The notes beneath the pieces were generated by a model. That model did not search any database, was not told the origin of the DNA, and saw only the letters and a program-made list of their open reading frames with translations. This document shows positions 14,437 to 24,148 of a stretch of 64,000 nucleotides of DNA, one piece after another (position 1 is the first letter of the stretch; each line of letters opens with the position of its first letter). The position numbers and the translations under genes were made by a program. Source of the DNA: SZUA-545 sp050297855 (GTDB lineage: Bacteria; Campylobacterota; Campylobacteria; Campylobacterales; SZUA-545); contig JBNKTC010000021.1 of NCBI GenBank assembly GCA_050297855.1, forward strand, positions 1 to 64,000, given 5' to 3'.

Positions 14437-16269
14437 CTAGTCCTCCTTTGATTCGACGCGGTTGCGCCCGTTCTCTTTTGCATCATACAGCAGGGCGTCG
14501 GCCTCTTTATAGATCGTGTTTTCGTCATGCTTGTCCCACTCTCCTGTGAGGATGCGTACCCCGATGGAGGCGGTGACGGTACCGGAGGGGAGGTTCTTTT
14601 CGTGTTCGATCCCCAGGGCTTCGATGTGCGTGCGGAGCAGTTCGGCAAACTGGCGGCTCTTTTCACCGCTTTCACTGTTGACGATCGCTCCGAACTCTTC
14701 GCCGCCCAGGCGGAACGCGTAGTCTCCCGCACGGTTGGTGATCTCTTTGAGGACCCCGCCGATCGCGGCCAGTACGTCATCGCCCTTCTGGTGGCCGTAG
14801 GTGTCGTTATATTTTTTGAAGTTGTCCACATCCAGGATCACAAAGGTAAAGGGGATATGCTCGCGTCTCGCCCTGTGGAGTTCCTGGGTGATGATCTTGT
14901 TAAAAAAGCGCCGGTTGTAGAGGCCCGTCAATTCATCGGTGATGGAGATCTCTTCGATCCGTTTTTTGTCGGTGATATCCTGCCTGATGGCGGTGAACCC
15001 GGTAATATAGCCGTTGAGGTCGAAATTGGGGGAGATGGTCGTATCGACCCAGTAGGAGCCACCGTCTTTCGTGCGGTTTTTGATCTCACCCTGCCAGGTC
15101 CCGCCGTGGGTGACGGTCTTCCAGAGCTCGGTGAAGATCTTATCCGGCATGTCGGGGTGGCGGATGATCCGGTGGTGTTTGCCGATCAGCTCCTCTTTGT
15201 CAAAGCCGGAGATCTTGCAGAACGCCTCACTGGCGTAGGTGATCTTCCCGCTCAGGTCGGTCCGGGAAGTGATGACGTTTTCGTCTACGATCTTGACGTA
15301 TTCGTCCACTTCGCGCTGGAGATCTTTCATCGGGGTGATGTCCGTGGCGATACCGCAAAAACCGTAGATCGTTCCCGTTCCTGTTTTGACGGGGAACTTT
15401 TCGATCAGGAAGAAGAAGCGTTTCTCTCCCAGGACGATCGACTCCTCTACGGTCACTTTTTTTGCATTTTCCCGTACACTTTCTGTGCTTTTGGGAAAGA
15501 GTTCGTAGTGGAAGAGGTCCGCATCGGTACGCCCCTGAAGGGTTTTCCGGTCCAGGTCGAAAAACGCCTCGAACTTCTCGTTGGCGAAGAGGTAACGTCC
15601 TTCAAGGTCCTTGACGTAGATCAGGGAGTCGGTATTATCGGTGATCTCGGAGATCTTCTCTTCCGAGTCCATCAGCTCTTTAATGAGTTTTTCGTTGGTC
15701 CGGATGGCCGGGCGCAGGATCAGGTAGTAGATGCCTACGAGGATCATAAACGAGACGATCAGGATCGCCGTGGACTGGTAACGTATCCGGTGGATATAGT
15801 CGTTATACTGGCGTTCGAATACCACGGTGGCGGTATCGGACGTCTTAAGGATATAGTCGCCGATGGAGAGAAGATAGGTGAGGGCTTCGGGGTCGTTCTG
15901 CTTCGCAACGGCTTCCGCTTTGGCAAGGAACTCGCCCAGGTAATAGTTCAGCCGGTAGTTCCTGCCCTCGTAGATATGCTGAAGGGCCCCTTTGCTTCTG
16001 TCTTTGAGGAAGAGGAAGTTGCGGTGCATCGTATCGATTGCTGTAAGAAGCTGCTTTTGGTAATAGGGGTCGCGGGTCTCATGGTAGCGTTTACTCAGCA
16101 AAACGATACGCTGGGATAGCATCCGCTGTTTGCCCGAGATATTGATAAATTTTCCCGTTTCCGTCTCTTTGTCGGTCAGTGCGATGATGTTGAGGTAGCT
16201 TACCCCGATAAGGATCAGGATCAAAACCAAGGAGATGATACTGCGCTTTTTGATGATCGAACTCTTCAT
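14437..16269 (-). CDS. Diguanylate cyclase with PilJ-type sensor and two PAS domains
   Basis: 610 aa from the ATG at 16269; an ATG at 16284 adds five residues and both starts have weak ribosome sites. An N-terminal helix is followed by a PilJ/NarX-like four-helix periplasmic domain (INISGKQRMLSQRI, about 35-150) and a second helix at about 160-185. Then two PAS domains (about 200-320 and 335-445) and GGDEF with the active motif LGGEEF near 560. It makes c-di-GMP. It is cotranscribed with the substrate-binding lipoprotein that follows it, a likely sensory partner. Confidence 0.85.
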   Translation of the reverse strand: MKSSIIKKRSIISLVLILILIGVSYLNIIALTDKETETGKFINISGKQRMLSQRIVLLSKRYHETRDPYYQKQLLTAIDTMHRNFLFLKDRSKGALQHIYEGRNYRLNYYLGEFLAKAEAVAKQNDPEALTYLLSIGDYILKTSDTATVVFERQYNDYIHRIRYQSTAILIVSFMILVGIYYLILRPAIRTNEKLIKELMDSEEKISEITDNTDSLIYVKDLEGRYLFANEKFEAFFDLDRKTLQGRTDADLFHYELFPKSTESVRENAKKVTVEESIVLGEKRFFFLIEKFPVKTGTGTIYGFCGIATDITPMKDLQREVDEYVKIVDENVITSRTDLSGKITYASEAFCKISGFDKEELIGKHHRIIRHPDMPDKIFTELWKTVTHGGTWQGEIKNRTKDGGSYWVDTTISPNFDLNGYITGFTAIRQDITDKKRIEEISITDELTGLYNRRFFNKIITQELHRARREHIPFTFVILDVDNFKKYNDTYGHQKGDDVLAAIGGVLKEITNRAGDYAFRLGGEEFGAIVNSESGEKSRQFAELLRTHIEALGIEHEKNLPSGTVTASIGVRILTGEWDKHDENTIYKEADALLYDAKENGRNRVESKED

Positions 16270-16390
16270 AGGCGGCCTTGGCATGTGTAATGATCCATCT
16301 TATATTTTTTTTATTAAAAAATCAGTAAAAACGTTTCAACCGTCCGTTACCGGGATTATCCTATAGTTCGGGGAAAAACGGGAGCTGCGA

Positions 16391-16759
16391 GTGTTTGATT
16401 TTTTTCAAAGCGACACCTTTACGATCATACTGGAGATCGCTTTTTTGATCTTTATCGGCTACGATCTGCGCAAATATATGCTGACAAAACGCCGGGAGTT
16501 CCTGGTCAACATTGCCCTGGCGGTCGGGTTTTTTATCTGGGCTGCGATCCCTTTTTACAATAAGTACTATACCTGGAACAGCGCGGAACGTAGCGCCCTG
16601 ACGACCCTGTGTGCCCAAGAGTATGACAAAACCCTCTGTGAATGCCTGACCGACACGTTGACCAAGGAGTATACATTCGGGGCGTATGAAGCGGCGTTTG
16701 AGACACCGGAGCTCAAGGCTTTTACGGAGCGTGCGAGAGGGGAGTGTTCCGGGGAGTAG
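16391..16759 (+). CDS. Small membrane protein of unknown function
   Basis: 122 aa from a GTG preceded by GGGAGCTG. Two hydrophobic helices lie at about residues 10-25 and 38-55, followed by a soluble tail with four cysteines (CAQEYDKTLCECL and a late C). The cysteines could form disulfides if the tail is periplasmic. No family is recognised. It is flanked by two minus-strand genes and so is transcribed alone; its 3' end is seven bases from the convergent kinase stop. Coding is supported by codon pattern and length rather than by homology. Confidence 0.6.
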   Translation: MFDFFQSDTFTIILEIAFLIFIGYDLRKYMLTKRREFLVNIALAVGFFIWAAIPFYNKYYTWNSAERSALTTLCAQEYDKTLCECLTDTLTKEYTFGAYEAAFETPELKAFTERARGECSGE

Positions 16760-16765
16760 GAGCGG

Positions 16766-18871
16766 CTATTCGCCGCCCTTTTTCAAGAGGGGAAGCTCGA
16801 TCGTAAAGACCGCTCCAGCGGTGCTGTTGGCGATGGTGATCTTTCCGTTCATGCTGCTTTCGACGATCATCTTGGAGAGGTTCAGGCCGATCCCCGTCCC
16901 CTTCTCTCCTTTGGTCGTAAAATAGGAGTCGAAGATCTTCTCCATGTGTGCGTCCGGAACCCCGCCGCCGTTGTCTTCGATGCAGATGACAGCACGGTTT
17001 CCACGGGTTTCCGTCGCGATCTTGATAAAGGGCTCTTCGGGGTGTTTCTCCACGAGGATATCCTTGGCGTTGGTCACGATGTTCAGGATCACCTGCTGCA
17101 GTTCGTTTTCGATGCCGCTGATCGTAGCATCCTGCCTGAAATCGGTAATGATCTGTATCCCCTTGCTGCTGATGTTGGTTCCCACGATGGCCAGGGCTTT
17201 GTCGATGGCATGCACGATGGAGTAGGGGGCCGGATGCTTGTCGGGTCTGAAAAAGTTCCGAAGGTCGTCGATGCTTTTGGCCATAAACTCCACGTTTTCC
17301 ACAAGGGTGTTCTCATACTTCTCGATCCGCTCTGCCGTCAGCTCCCCGAATTCATAATCGTCGTTGATGAGTGATGCAGTCAGTGAGACGGCGTTGAGAG
17401 GCTGTTTGAGCTGGTGGGCGATGATGCCGATCAGCTCGCCCATGGCCGCTTTTTTCTGGTTAACCAGGTTTTCCTGCTCCAGCTGGTACTCTTTGGTGAT
17501 ATCCGTTGTGATGATGATCACCCCTTCGACATCGTTTTTGGGAGTGTAGGGGTTCATCTGGATGGAGAGGTAGATCGGGTGGTCGGGTTTCTCCAGCCAG
17601 GTCTTAAATTTCAATGATTCGCCGGTCATCACGCGGTCCAGGGCCGGTCGGATCTTTTTGTTAAAGAATGTTTCGGGCATCACCCCGGCTTCGGGCGGTG
17701 TCTTCCCTGCGACGTCCCGGTCTGTTTTTTTGTGAAGCTCTTTAAACGCATGGTTGACGATCTGGAAACGGTAGTCGGTACCCAGCAGTGCGACGGTATT
17801 GGTCGTCGAGTCGATCACCCCCTTGAAGAGCTTGATCGATTTAAACCGCTCATCCAGTTCATGCTGGACCTTCTCTCCCAGGTTGCGGTTCAGGTCTTCG
17901 AGCTCCTCTTTCTGCTTTTGCAGGAGTTCCTGTTGTGCCTTTACCTCGTTTTCGGCGCGTTTGCGCATGATGAACTTCTCGATGTCGTTGGCGGTGAGCT
18001 GCAGCATCTGCTGGTCAAACTCACTGTAGGTCGTCTCCTTGTTGCCGACCCCGACGATCATCTTGACCGTCTCGCCGTCAAGGACCGGGGCGCTCATGTG
18101 GCGCGTAACGGTAAAGTGCCCTTCGGGCATCCCTTTTTTATCGGGAGCCGCGGCGTAGTCGTTATGGACGACCACTTTTTTGAGCCGGGCCGCGTCGGCC
18201 CAGATGCCCGCTTTCTCCAGCGGGTAGTGGTTGTCGTGGGCTGCGGTGCAGTGTTTGAGGGTCTCTTTGTTCCAGGTGACGAGGGTGATGTGGTTCTGGT
18301 CGTCGTTGACGGTGTGGAGGTAGCCGATCCGGCTGCCGGTGATCTCCACGGCGATGTCCAGCGCCGCGTTGGCCAGCTCCTCTTCCGTAAGGGAGGGGGC
18401 TTTTTTGTTCAGCTCCAGCAGCATCTCCAGCCGCTTTTCGTTTTTGATGCGGTAGCTCTCCTCCCGGATCAGCTGCTCTTCGTTCTCCTTTTGCTTCGTG
18501 ATATCGGAGAAGATGCCGTAAATGAACTCTTTTTTCCGGTAGTAGCGCAGTTCGCACCATTTGAAACAGCCGTTCTTGCAGGCGATCCGCACCTCGATAG
18601 GGTCGGAGTAGGCGCGGTTTTGGGATTCGGCATCCGCGATCAGCCGATCCCAGCGTGCCATGACCGTCTCACGGTAGGTTTCGTCGGGATAGGCATGGGC
18701 AAACCACTTCTCCATCGTATCGATCTCGGCGAGGTCCCATCCGAACATCTCGAGAAAATAGCGGTTATATTGGTTTGGGAGTTCCCCCGTCGAGTCGGCC
18801 CGTGCGATCCCAACGGGAAGATCGTCGATGAACTCAAAGAGATATTCAAGGTTTTCGAAGTTACTAAACAT
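16766..18871 (-). CDS. Soluble sensor histidine kinase, PAS-GAF-PAS
   Basis: 701 aa from the ATG at 18871; an ATG at 18895 adds eight residues. There is no membrane helix. PAS at about 10-130, a GAF_2-type domain at about 150-300 (ITGSRIGYLHTVNDDQNHIT), coiled coil at about 300-345 and PAS at about 350-465. The phosphoacceptor region reads AHQLKQPLNAVS, and the ATPase has NIVTNAKD, EDNGGGVP and GTGIGLNLSK. It should autophosphorylate on the His of HQLKQP. No response regulator is adjacent, so the partner is unknown. Its 5' end faces the lipoprotein gene at 19052. Confidence 0.88.
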   Translation of the reverse strand: MFSNFENLEYLFEFIDDLPVGIARADSTGELPNQYNRYFLEMFGWDLAEIDTMEKWFAHAYPDETYRETVMARWDRLIADAESQNRAYSDPIEVRIACKNGCFKWCELRYYRKKEFIYGIFSDITKQKENEEQLIREESYRIKNEKRLEMLLELNKKAPSLTEEELANAALDIAVEITGSRIGYLHTVNDDQNHITLVTWNKETLKHCTAAHDNHYPLEKAGIWADAARLKKVVVHNDYAAAPDKKGMPEGHFTVTRHMSAPVLDGETVKMIVGVGNKETTYSEFDQQMLQLTANDIEKFIMRKRAENEVKAQQELLQKQKEELEDLNRNLGEKVQHELDERFKSIKLFKGVIDSTTNTVALLGTDYRFQIVNHAFKELHKKTDRDVAGKTPPEAGVMPETFFNKKIRPALDRVMTGESLKFKTWLEKPDHPIYLSIQMNPYTPKNDVEGVIIITTDITKEYQLEQENLVNQKKAAMGELIGIIAHQLKQPLNAVSLTASLINDDYEFGELTAERIEKYENTLVENVEFMAKSIDDLRNFFRPDKHPAPYSIVHAIDKALAIVGTNISSKGIQIITDFRQDATISGIENELQQVILNIVTNAKDILVEKHPEEPFIKIATETRGNRAVICIEDNGGGVPDAHMEKIFDSYFTTKGEKGTGIGLNLSKMIVESSMNGKITIANSTAGAVFTIELPLLKKGGE

Positions 18872-18984
18872 AGTGTCTGCCCACAAAAAAGTCATATCAT
18901 ACTACTACAGCTAAGCTTATCGGGAAGGGATGGAATATAGAAATAAATTATATGTCATTTTTTCAAAAGGGTTGCGTTTATTTT

Positions 18985-19019
18985 TTGTTCACTACTTGTT
19001 CATTTTTTTATTGTATTAT
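18985..19019 (+). promoter_or_regulatory. Promoter with direct repeats upstream of the DUF1566 lipoprotein gene
   Basis: TTGTTCA occurs at 18985-18991 and 18996-19002, 11 bp apart, followed by TATTAT at 19014-19019 as a -10 box. Repeats on one face of the helix directly above a -10 box are typical of activator sites for OmpR/PhoB-type regulators. The regulator is not identified. Confidence 0.4.
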
Positions 19020-19051
19020 AGTAAAAAGAGTAGTACAGAACAGAAGGTAAT

Positions 19052-20734
19052 ATGTTGGATCTCCCTACACGGTTTTTCCCGGCAGTTGTGTCACTTGTTA
19101 TCATCCTGATGAGCGGATGCGGGGATGCAAAATCTCCCAAGAGCGAAAAAGAGGATGGAACGACGGTCCCGGTCGTTACGGAGCCGTTGATCGTGATAAA
19201 AGAGCGTGTTAACCTCGATGCCGATTACAATGTCTTGAAAGATATGGACCAGAGTGACGATAGCAACTACACCGCATACGAATTTGATGAAAACAACAAC
19301 CTGATTGCCATAAAAAACTACACCGGGACGACCCTGCTAAGCCAAAGCCGTTATGAGTACGATGCCGGCGGCTATATTATCAAATATACATGGGACTCCG
19401 ACGGGGACGGCACCATCGATGCGTTTGATTCCTACAACACATACGACTATGCGAACGGTATGCTTTCGGAAGCCCATTTTAACGTCTACACCGAGGGTCC
19501 CGGCTGGCTGGAGTCCACCCTCTCCTTTACCTATGAATATTTCGGAAGCGGCGGGAAACTGATCGGGTACTACCGCGACGACGAACTGCAGCGCTACGTC
19601 GTCAGGGTGTACGACGATTACGGCAACCTGATCTATTTCGCCGAAGATGCGGACCTTGACGGTGAGTACGAGAGTACGACCGACCTGAAATACCAGTACG
19701 ACGCCTACGGCAATACCCTCAGGATGACCGACAGCAGCACGGGCAAGGTGTATATGTTCGAATACGCAAAAAACGTATACGGTACCTACGGTTACTACCC
19801 GCTCTTCGGACTCGATCCACTCGACCCGTCGATGATCGCCGTAAACAAAGAGTACCATATGACAAAAGTCTCCCTGGCAGAGCTTAACGGCACGGTGACC
19901 GGTGTGCGAAACGTCGTCTGGGAGACGCCCGATCCCTGCGAGACGGAAAACGTGCCCTTTAGTTTCACGGTGGACAGCCTCTGCTACGGAAACGAGATAT
20001 GGGTCAGCAATATCTCGCCCGAAGTCAATCCGTCACTGAACAAACCGGCCTGCGAACTGAACCTCGTATGGGTCTTTGACAACGGCTACACCTACAGCGG
20101 CGGCGGACTTGACACAAGCGGGACCGAGACCCCCGGGATCGCCCCGTCGACGATCGACTGCAATGTCAGCTATACGGTAACGGGTACATGGGAAAACAAC
20201 ATGACCTATACGACGACCGGGCTGTGGTCCTACAGCGAAGAGATCTGTACGGATACCACTGTCATCGACGATAATACGACCGTCATCGACGACAACACGA
20301 CCGTTGACGACAATACAACGGTTGTTCTTGTCCGGGACGATACCAATGAGATCGTGACCGATACCCTCAATAAGCTGATGTGGTCGGATAACAAAGATGC
20401 GAAAAACACGATAAAAGTGTGGGCGGAAAATCCGGGTACGGATGCCTACGATACAAGCGGGGATACGGCAGAAGCGTATTGCCAGGCACTCACGCTGGGT
20501 GGCTATACCGACTGGCGCCTCCCGACACAAAGCGAAACGCTGACACTGATAGCCCATGACAATAAGGAAACGGTACTGGTCTACTACAGCCCCAACAGTG
20601 ATTACTGGACCGCTGACACGGTAACGGATACGATCGGCAATGCCTATACCGTCATGTTCCCGGGTGGCGAGATCGGCGATCTGAGAAAAGATAAAAAAGC
20701 CAATTTCCGCTGTGTGCGGGTTATAATCGAGTAA
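19052..20734 (+). CDS. Lipoprotein with YD-like repeats and C-terminal DUF1566 (Lcl-type) domain
   Basis: 560 aa. The signal ends in LMSGC, a lipobox. The first half carries YEYDAGG- and YQYDAYGN-like units resembling degenerate RHS/YD repeats. A low-complexity linker of repeated DDNTTV lies near residues 405-430. The C-terminal 125 residues (LMWSDNKDAK, GYTDWRLPTQSE, YWTADT, FRCVR) match DUF1566, the C-terminal domain of the collagen-binding protein Lcl. It is likely a surface lipoprotein involved in attachment; the target is unknown. It is preceded by its own promoter and followed by a 216-base AT-rich gap. Confidence 0.7.
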   Translation: MLDLPTRFFPAVVSLVIILMSGCGDAKSPKSEKEDGTTVPVVTEPLIVIKERVNLDADYNVLKDMDQSDDSNYTAYEFDENNNLIAIKNYTGTTLLSQSRYEYDAGGYIIKYTWDSDGDGTIDAFDSYNTYDYANGMLSEAHFNVYTEGPGWLESTLSFTYEYFGSGGKLIGYYRDDELQRYVVRVYDDYGNLIYFAEDADLDGEYESTTDLKYQYDAYGNTLRMTDSSTGKVYMFEYAKNVYGTYGYYPLFGLDPLDPSMIAVNKEYHMTKVSLAELNGTVTGVRNVVWETPDPCETENVPFSFTVDSLCYGNEIWVSNISPEVNPSLNKPACELNLVWVFDNGYTYSGGGLDTSGTETPGIAPSTIDCNVSYTVTGTWENNMTYTTTGLWSYSEEICTDTTVIDDNTTVIDDNTTVDDNTTVVLVRDDTNEIVTDTLNKLMWSDNKDAKNTIKVWAENPGTDAYDTSGDTAEAYCQALTLGGYTDWRLPTQSETLTLIAHDNKETVLVYYSPNSDYWTADTVTDTIGNAYTVMFPGGEIGDLRKDKKANFRCVRVIIE

Positions 20735-20834
20735 CCCGGTTATTATAAGTAATATCGACAGCTTACTTAAATGATGTGGAAATAGTTGTTCTTCAGTAAG
20801 TTTTTCTTGGAATATCTTAATTTTATAATATACT

Positions 20835-20876
20835 AAATTGTTGACAATTTGTTTACTTTGGTAACCAAAGGTAAAC
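20835..20876. promoter_or_regulatory. Two adjoining palindromes
   Basis: AAATTGT-TG-ACAATTT at 20835-20850 is perfect. It is directly followed by a longer palindrome at 20851-20876, GTTTAC-TTTGGT against ACCAAAG-GTAAAC, with one extra base. They lie 120 bases upstream of the broken DUF4382 gene in an otherwise featureless AT-rich gap and may be operator sites or hairpins. Confidence 0.4.
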
Positions 20877-20995
20877 AATAGATAAACATGTTCATTAAAT
20901 ATTTCTTAAAATAAAGACTTATATTTCATAAAAAAATAAATATTGTTAGCATGCAAACAGCGTTTTTCCAAAATCTAAAGAAAAAGGTATTAGGC

Positions 20996-23340
20996 ATGGC
21001 TAAGGCAATATGGATACTTTTGCTTGTTTCGGTTTCCGTTTTCTTTTTCGTTTCTTGTTCGTCAGAAGAGGGGAAGAAAAATCTTTCGGATTTATCGTTG
21101 TCAAATACAGATAAGAACTTTTTGGTTCGTTTTTCAACATCGGTTGATAATGTAGGTGAAAGCAAGGAAACGGCATCAAAAATACTAAAAAGTGCTGCTA
21201 ATGAAAGAAATGCATTTGAATTATTTAAAATTGATGCAGTATATCTGGATATTCAGTCAATAGAAGCCCATAGTGAAGAGAATGGCTGGATTGTACTTGA
21301 TAATACAGCAAAAAAATTGAATTTGTTAAATCTTCAAAATGGGATATCTTCCATTCTGTTTGAAAAAACATTACCTCAAGGCCATTATTCTCAAATTCGT
21401 CTTATGTTGGGCGATAAGAATGAAGTATTTGTAGATAATGGACCGTATTATTTAAAAATACCTAGCGCCGATCAAACGGGTGTCAAGCTTGTTTCTGATT
21501 TCGTTGTAGAAGAAGGAAATATGGTTGAGGTAAAAATGGATGTCGATTTAAGTCAAAGTTTGAAATATCAGTCAGGAAAGGGTTTTTCCCTTAAACCGAC
21601 AATCAAGATTACCGGCATCCATGAGGCTGCGGGAGCAGGAAAGGTTGACCCGGAAGGTGGAACCGTTACAACAACGGACGATGCAGTAAACCTTTCGCTT
21701 CCTCAAAATTCATTAAGCGAAGAAGTGGTTATTTCTGTTGAAAAGCAGGAGACACCGAGTATAGTCTCCATGGACTCGGAAAATAATAATTCACATATTC
21801 TTCAGGCTTAAAATTTTGGTCCAAGTGGGTTGACATTTGACAAACCGGTACTCTTGACTTTTCGATACACTGATGAGGAAATTAAAGGACTCGGGAGTGC
21901 CGACAACCTTTACGTAGGGTATTTTAATGAGTCAACCGGAACATGGGAAGAGCTCAATACAACGATAAATAGAGACACCCATGAACTATATGCCTATGTA
22001 TCGCATTTTTCTACCTATAGCAAAAACCTGGCGATGACCTATAGTGACGGCGTGAAAAACCTGGATGAAACTAGTATTGATTGTGGCGGGGCTAGCGGGA
22101 TACCATGTCACAATTGTCTGAAAGAAGACAGTTATGGGAGTGCTGCAAGTAGCGGTTATTTCAATTTAGAGCCGTATGTCGATGAAAATACGGATTTAAA
22201 TGACAATGCGGGGAGCAGTGGTGAAGACGTATATAGAGTTGTCAAAGAAGCCGAGCAGTATTATGCATCGGCGCATGGCATTACTGTTGACGAAATCGAC
22301 ACGGCCGACGAAAAAATGGAAGCCGTATCTTTATACCTATATGAATATATGGGGTATATGATGGATGATGAAATATATGGCAGGCATATTAACGTTGTGC
22401 AATCTGCGGCATATACAGTTTCCGATTCAATGAATCGGATGGGTTTTGAATCTAATATTTCAGATATAAAAAAGCTTTGTACTGAAATTTATACAAAAAG
22501 TGGGAAATTAGCAAAATTTTGTGGTGACTGTGAAGATCATGCAATCCTAAGAGAAGCCATGCTCCGGTATATGGGAGTATCAAGTGATTGCGCCTATGTA
22601 GCGGATTATCAAAACGGGATAAGTCAACCATCCGGAAATTTTGAGTCGCAAAACAGTCAAAGCAATGACTCCGGTCCCGGAATGGATGATTACCACGATT
22701 ATTATAATGCAACGAATTTAGATAATGGTCCTTCTTCAATCAATTTTCACATAGAAGATTGGATTATATTGATATTGCAGATGAAGTTTTGCAAGAATAT
22801 GTGTATAAAATATCCATAGGTTGTGAATTGGTTTGTGCTGATGACACTACGGGACCCGGATCGGATTTATTTCACGCTATAGATGATACGTTTGGTACGA
22901 ATTTTGATAACCCAATAGGAGGTGACGGGGAAAGTACGGCAACGAGCGTGCCGGCAGAAGAGCCGGCGACTTGTCCGCAGGTGTGGGTCTGTCCAGAGAG
23001 CAATACGACACTTGAAGGCTTTTTCGATGGCACAATTGAGGGAGAGGGACATTCCTTTAATATTGTGGTTTATAAGAATAGATATAGAATAATGGATTAT
23101 TATCCTCTGGGCACAGATATAAATACATACGACACATCGAAAGATCCTATGTCTGATTCTCATAGGGCCAGTAATCTTTGGAACGACAAAATTGGAAAGT
23201 TTTGGGCCATACCCTGGTCTGCCGACTGGACGAATCCCGGTGAACATGTTCAAAATGTCAAAGTCGGTGGTGAGAACTGCTATGAGACAGGCAAAGACCA
23301 TTGGTCTTCACGAACATTATACAGTGATATATGCGAGTAA
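20996..23340 (+). pseudogene. Broken lipoprotein gene: DUF4382, ZU5-like and transglutaminase-like domains
   Basis: Read through its lesions the gene would encode roughly 780 aa. A lipobox signal (VFFFVSC) is followed by a DUF4382-like domain (VYLDIQSIEAHSEENGWIVL). Next comes a ZU5-like domain, interrupted at its start by TAA 21809-21811 between LQA and NFGPSGLTFDKPV. A transglutaminase-like region follows, with cysteine in FCGDCEDHA, a later histidine in GHSFNIVV and aspartate in RIMDYY. Between these a single-base loss at GG 22761-22762 shifts frame: EDW continues as IILILQ instead of DYIDIADEVLQ. Either the gene is decaying or the assembly has two errors. Confidence 0.7.
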
Positions 23341-23342
23341 AT

Positions 23343-24140
23343 ATGAGACTGATTTTTTTATTACCTATACTTTTTCTTTTTGTCGGTTGTGATTTGCAAA
23401 AATCAACTGCTTCGACTTCTTCTTATGATTCAAAAGACTTTGTGATAAAAGAGGATTTTGAGAGTTATCCAACGGGCACTTTTACGATGGTCGATCCTTT
23501 GGAATCCATCAACGGAGCTTTAGGATATATCAGCCATGAGATCGTAAGCGATGGATGCGCCCAGGGCGAGAAATGCCTGAAAACAAAAAGTATCCACCTT
23601 AACTTTGATCCTTACTATTGTGCTTTCTTTGTGATGAAGAATATTATTCCTGATTTAAACAATACGTTTTATGGGCAGTTTTATTTTAAGTATTCTTATC
23701 CGGATACGTTCTTTTCAATGGACCAAGTTACATCGGGATATTTTGAGATTGCAGTTTATCAAAGTATTGGTTTGCAAATAACTGCTCTAGGAAACGTGGT
23801 TACCGTTGTCGACCCCGGTAGTTTCAGTACAAATACCTGGTACCGAGTGGAAACAAAAATTGAGAGTCCTGATATGCCGGTACTGAATATCAGGGTATAC
23901 GAAGCGAATAAAACCACCCCGATGAGCGGAAGTACATTAGTGAACGATATCGCTGTTTATAAAACAGACAGCCATGAAAATCATATATATTCGTCAAGGG
24001 TGTATACCAAATCCGAAGATCTCTTGGCAAAACAAGCATTATTTACGAATCCGGAAACAGATTTGGAACCTTATGCATGGTTCGTTGATGATATCCGTAT
24101 AGGATATGATGAGAACGAAACCTTGACAGTCGGGTTTTGA
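23343..24140 (+). CDS. Lipoprotein of unknown function, tandem copy 1
   Basis: 265 aa from the ATG at 23343, two bases after the broken gene's stop. A second in-frame ATG at 23331 overlaps that stop. The signal ends in LFVGC. The mature protein, with alternating strands and phrases such as EDFESYPTGTFTMVDPLE and TNTWYRVETKIESP, looks like a lectin/glucanase jelly-roll, but no family is certain. It is very similar to the next gene along its whole length, even at DNA level, so the pair arose by recent duplication. It may be cotranscribed with the broken gene upstream. Confidence 0.65.
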   Translation: MRLIFLLPILFLFVGCDLQKSTASTSSYDSKDFVIKEDFESYPTGTFTMVDPLESINGALGYISHEIVSDGCAQGEKCLKTKSIHLNFDPYYCAFFVMKNIIPDLNNTFYGQFYFKYSYPDTFFSMDQVTSGYFEIAVYQSIGLQITALGNVVTVVDPGSFSTNTWYRVETKIESPDMPVLNIRVYEANKTTPMSGSTLVNDIAVYKTDSHENHIYSSRVYTKSEDLLAKQALFTNPETDLEPYAWFVDDIRIGYDENETLTVGF

Positions 24141-24148
24141 AAGTTGAA

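Noticed and set aside
14527..16119. Antisense ORF of 530 codons opposite the diguanylate cyclase
   Set aside because: Same reason: the minus strand encodes PilJ, PAS and GGDEF domains, and the plus translation is unlike any protein.
16766..18895. Long antisense ORF on the plus strand opposite the histidine kinase (about 400 codons)
   Set aside because: A shadow of GC-rich coding DNA. The minus frame has clear PAS, GAF and kinase motifs and the antisense frame has none.
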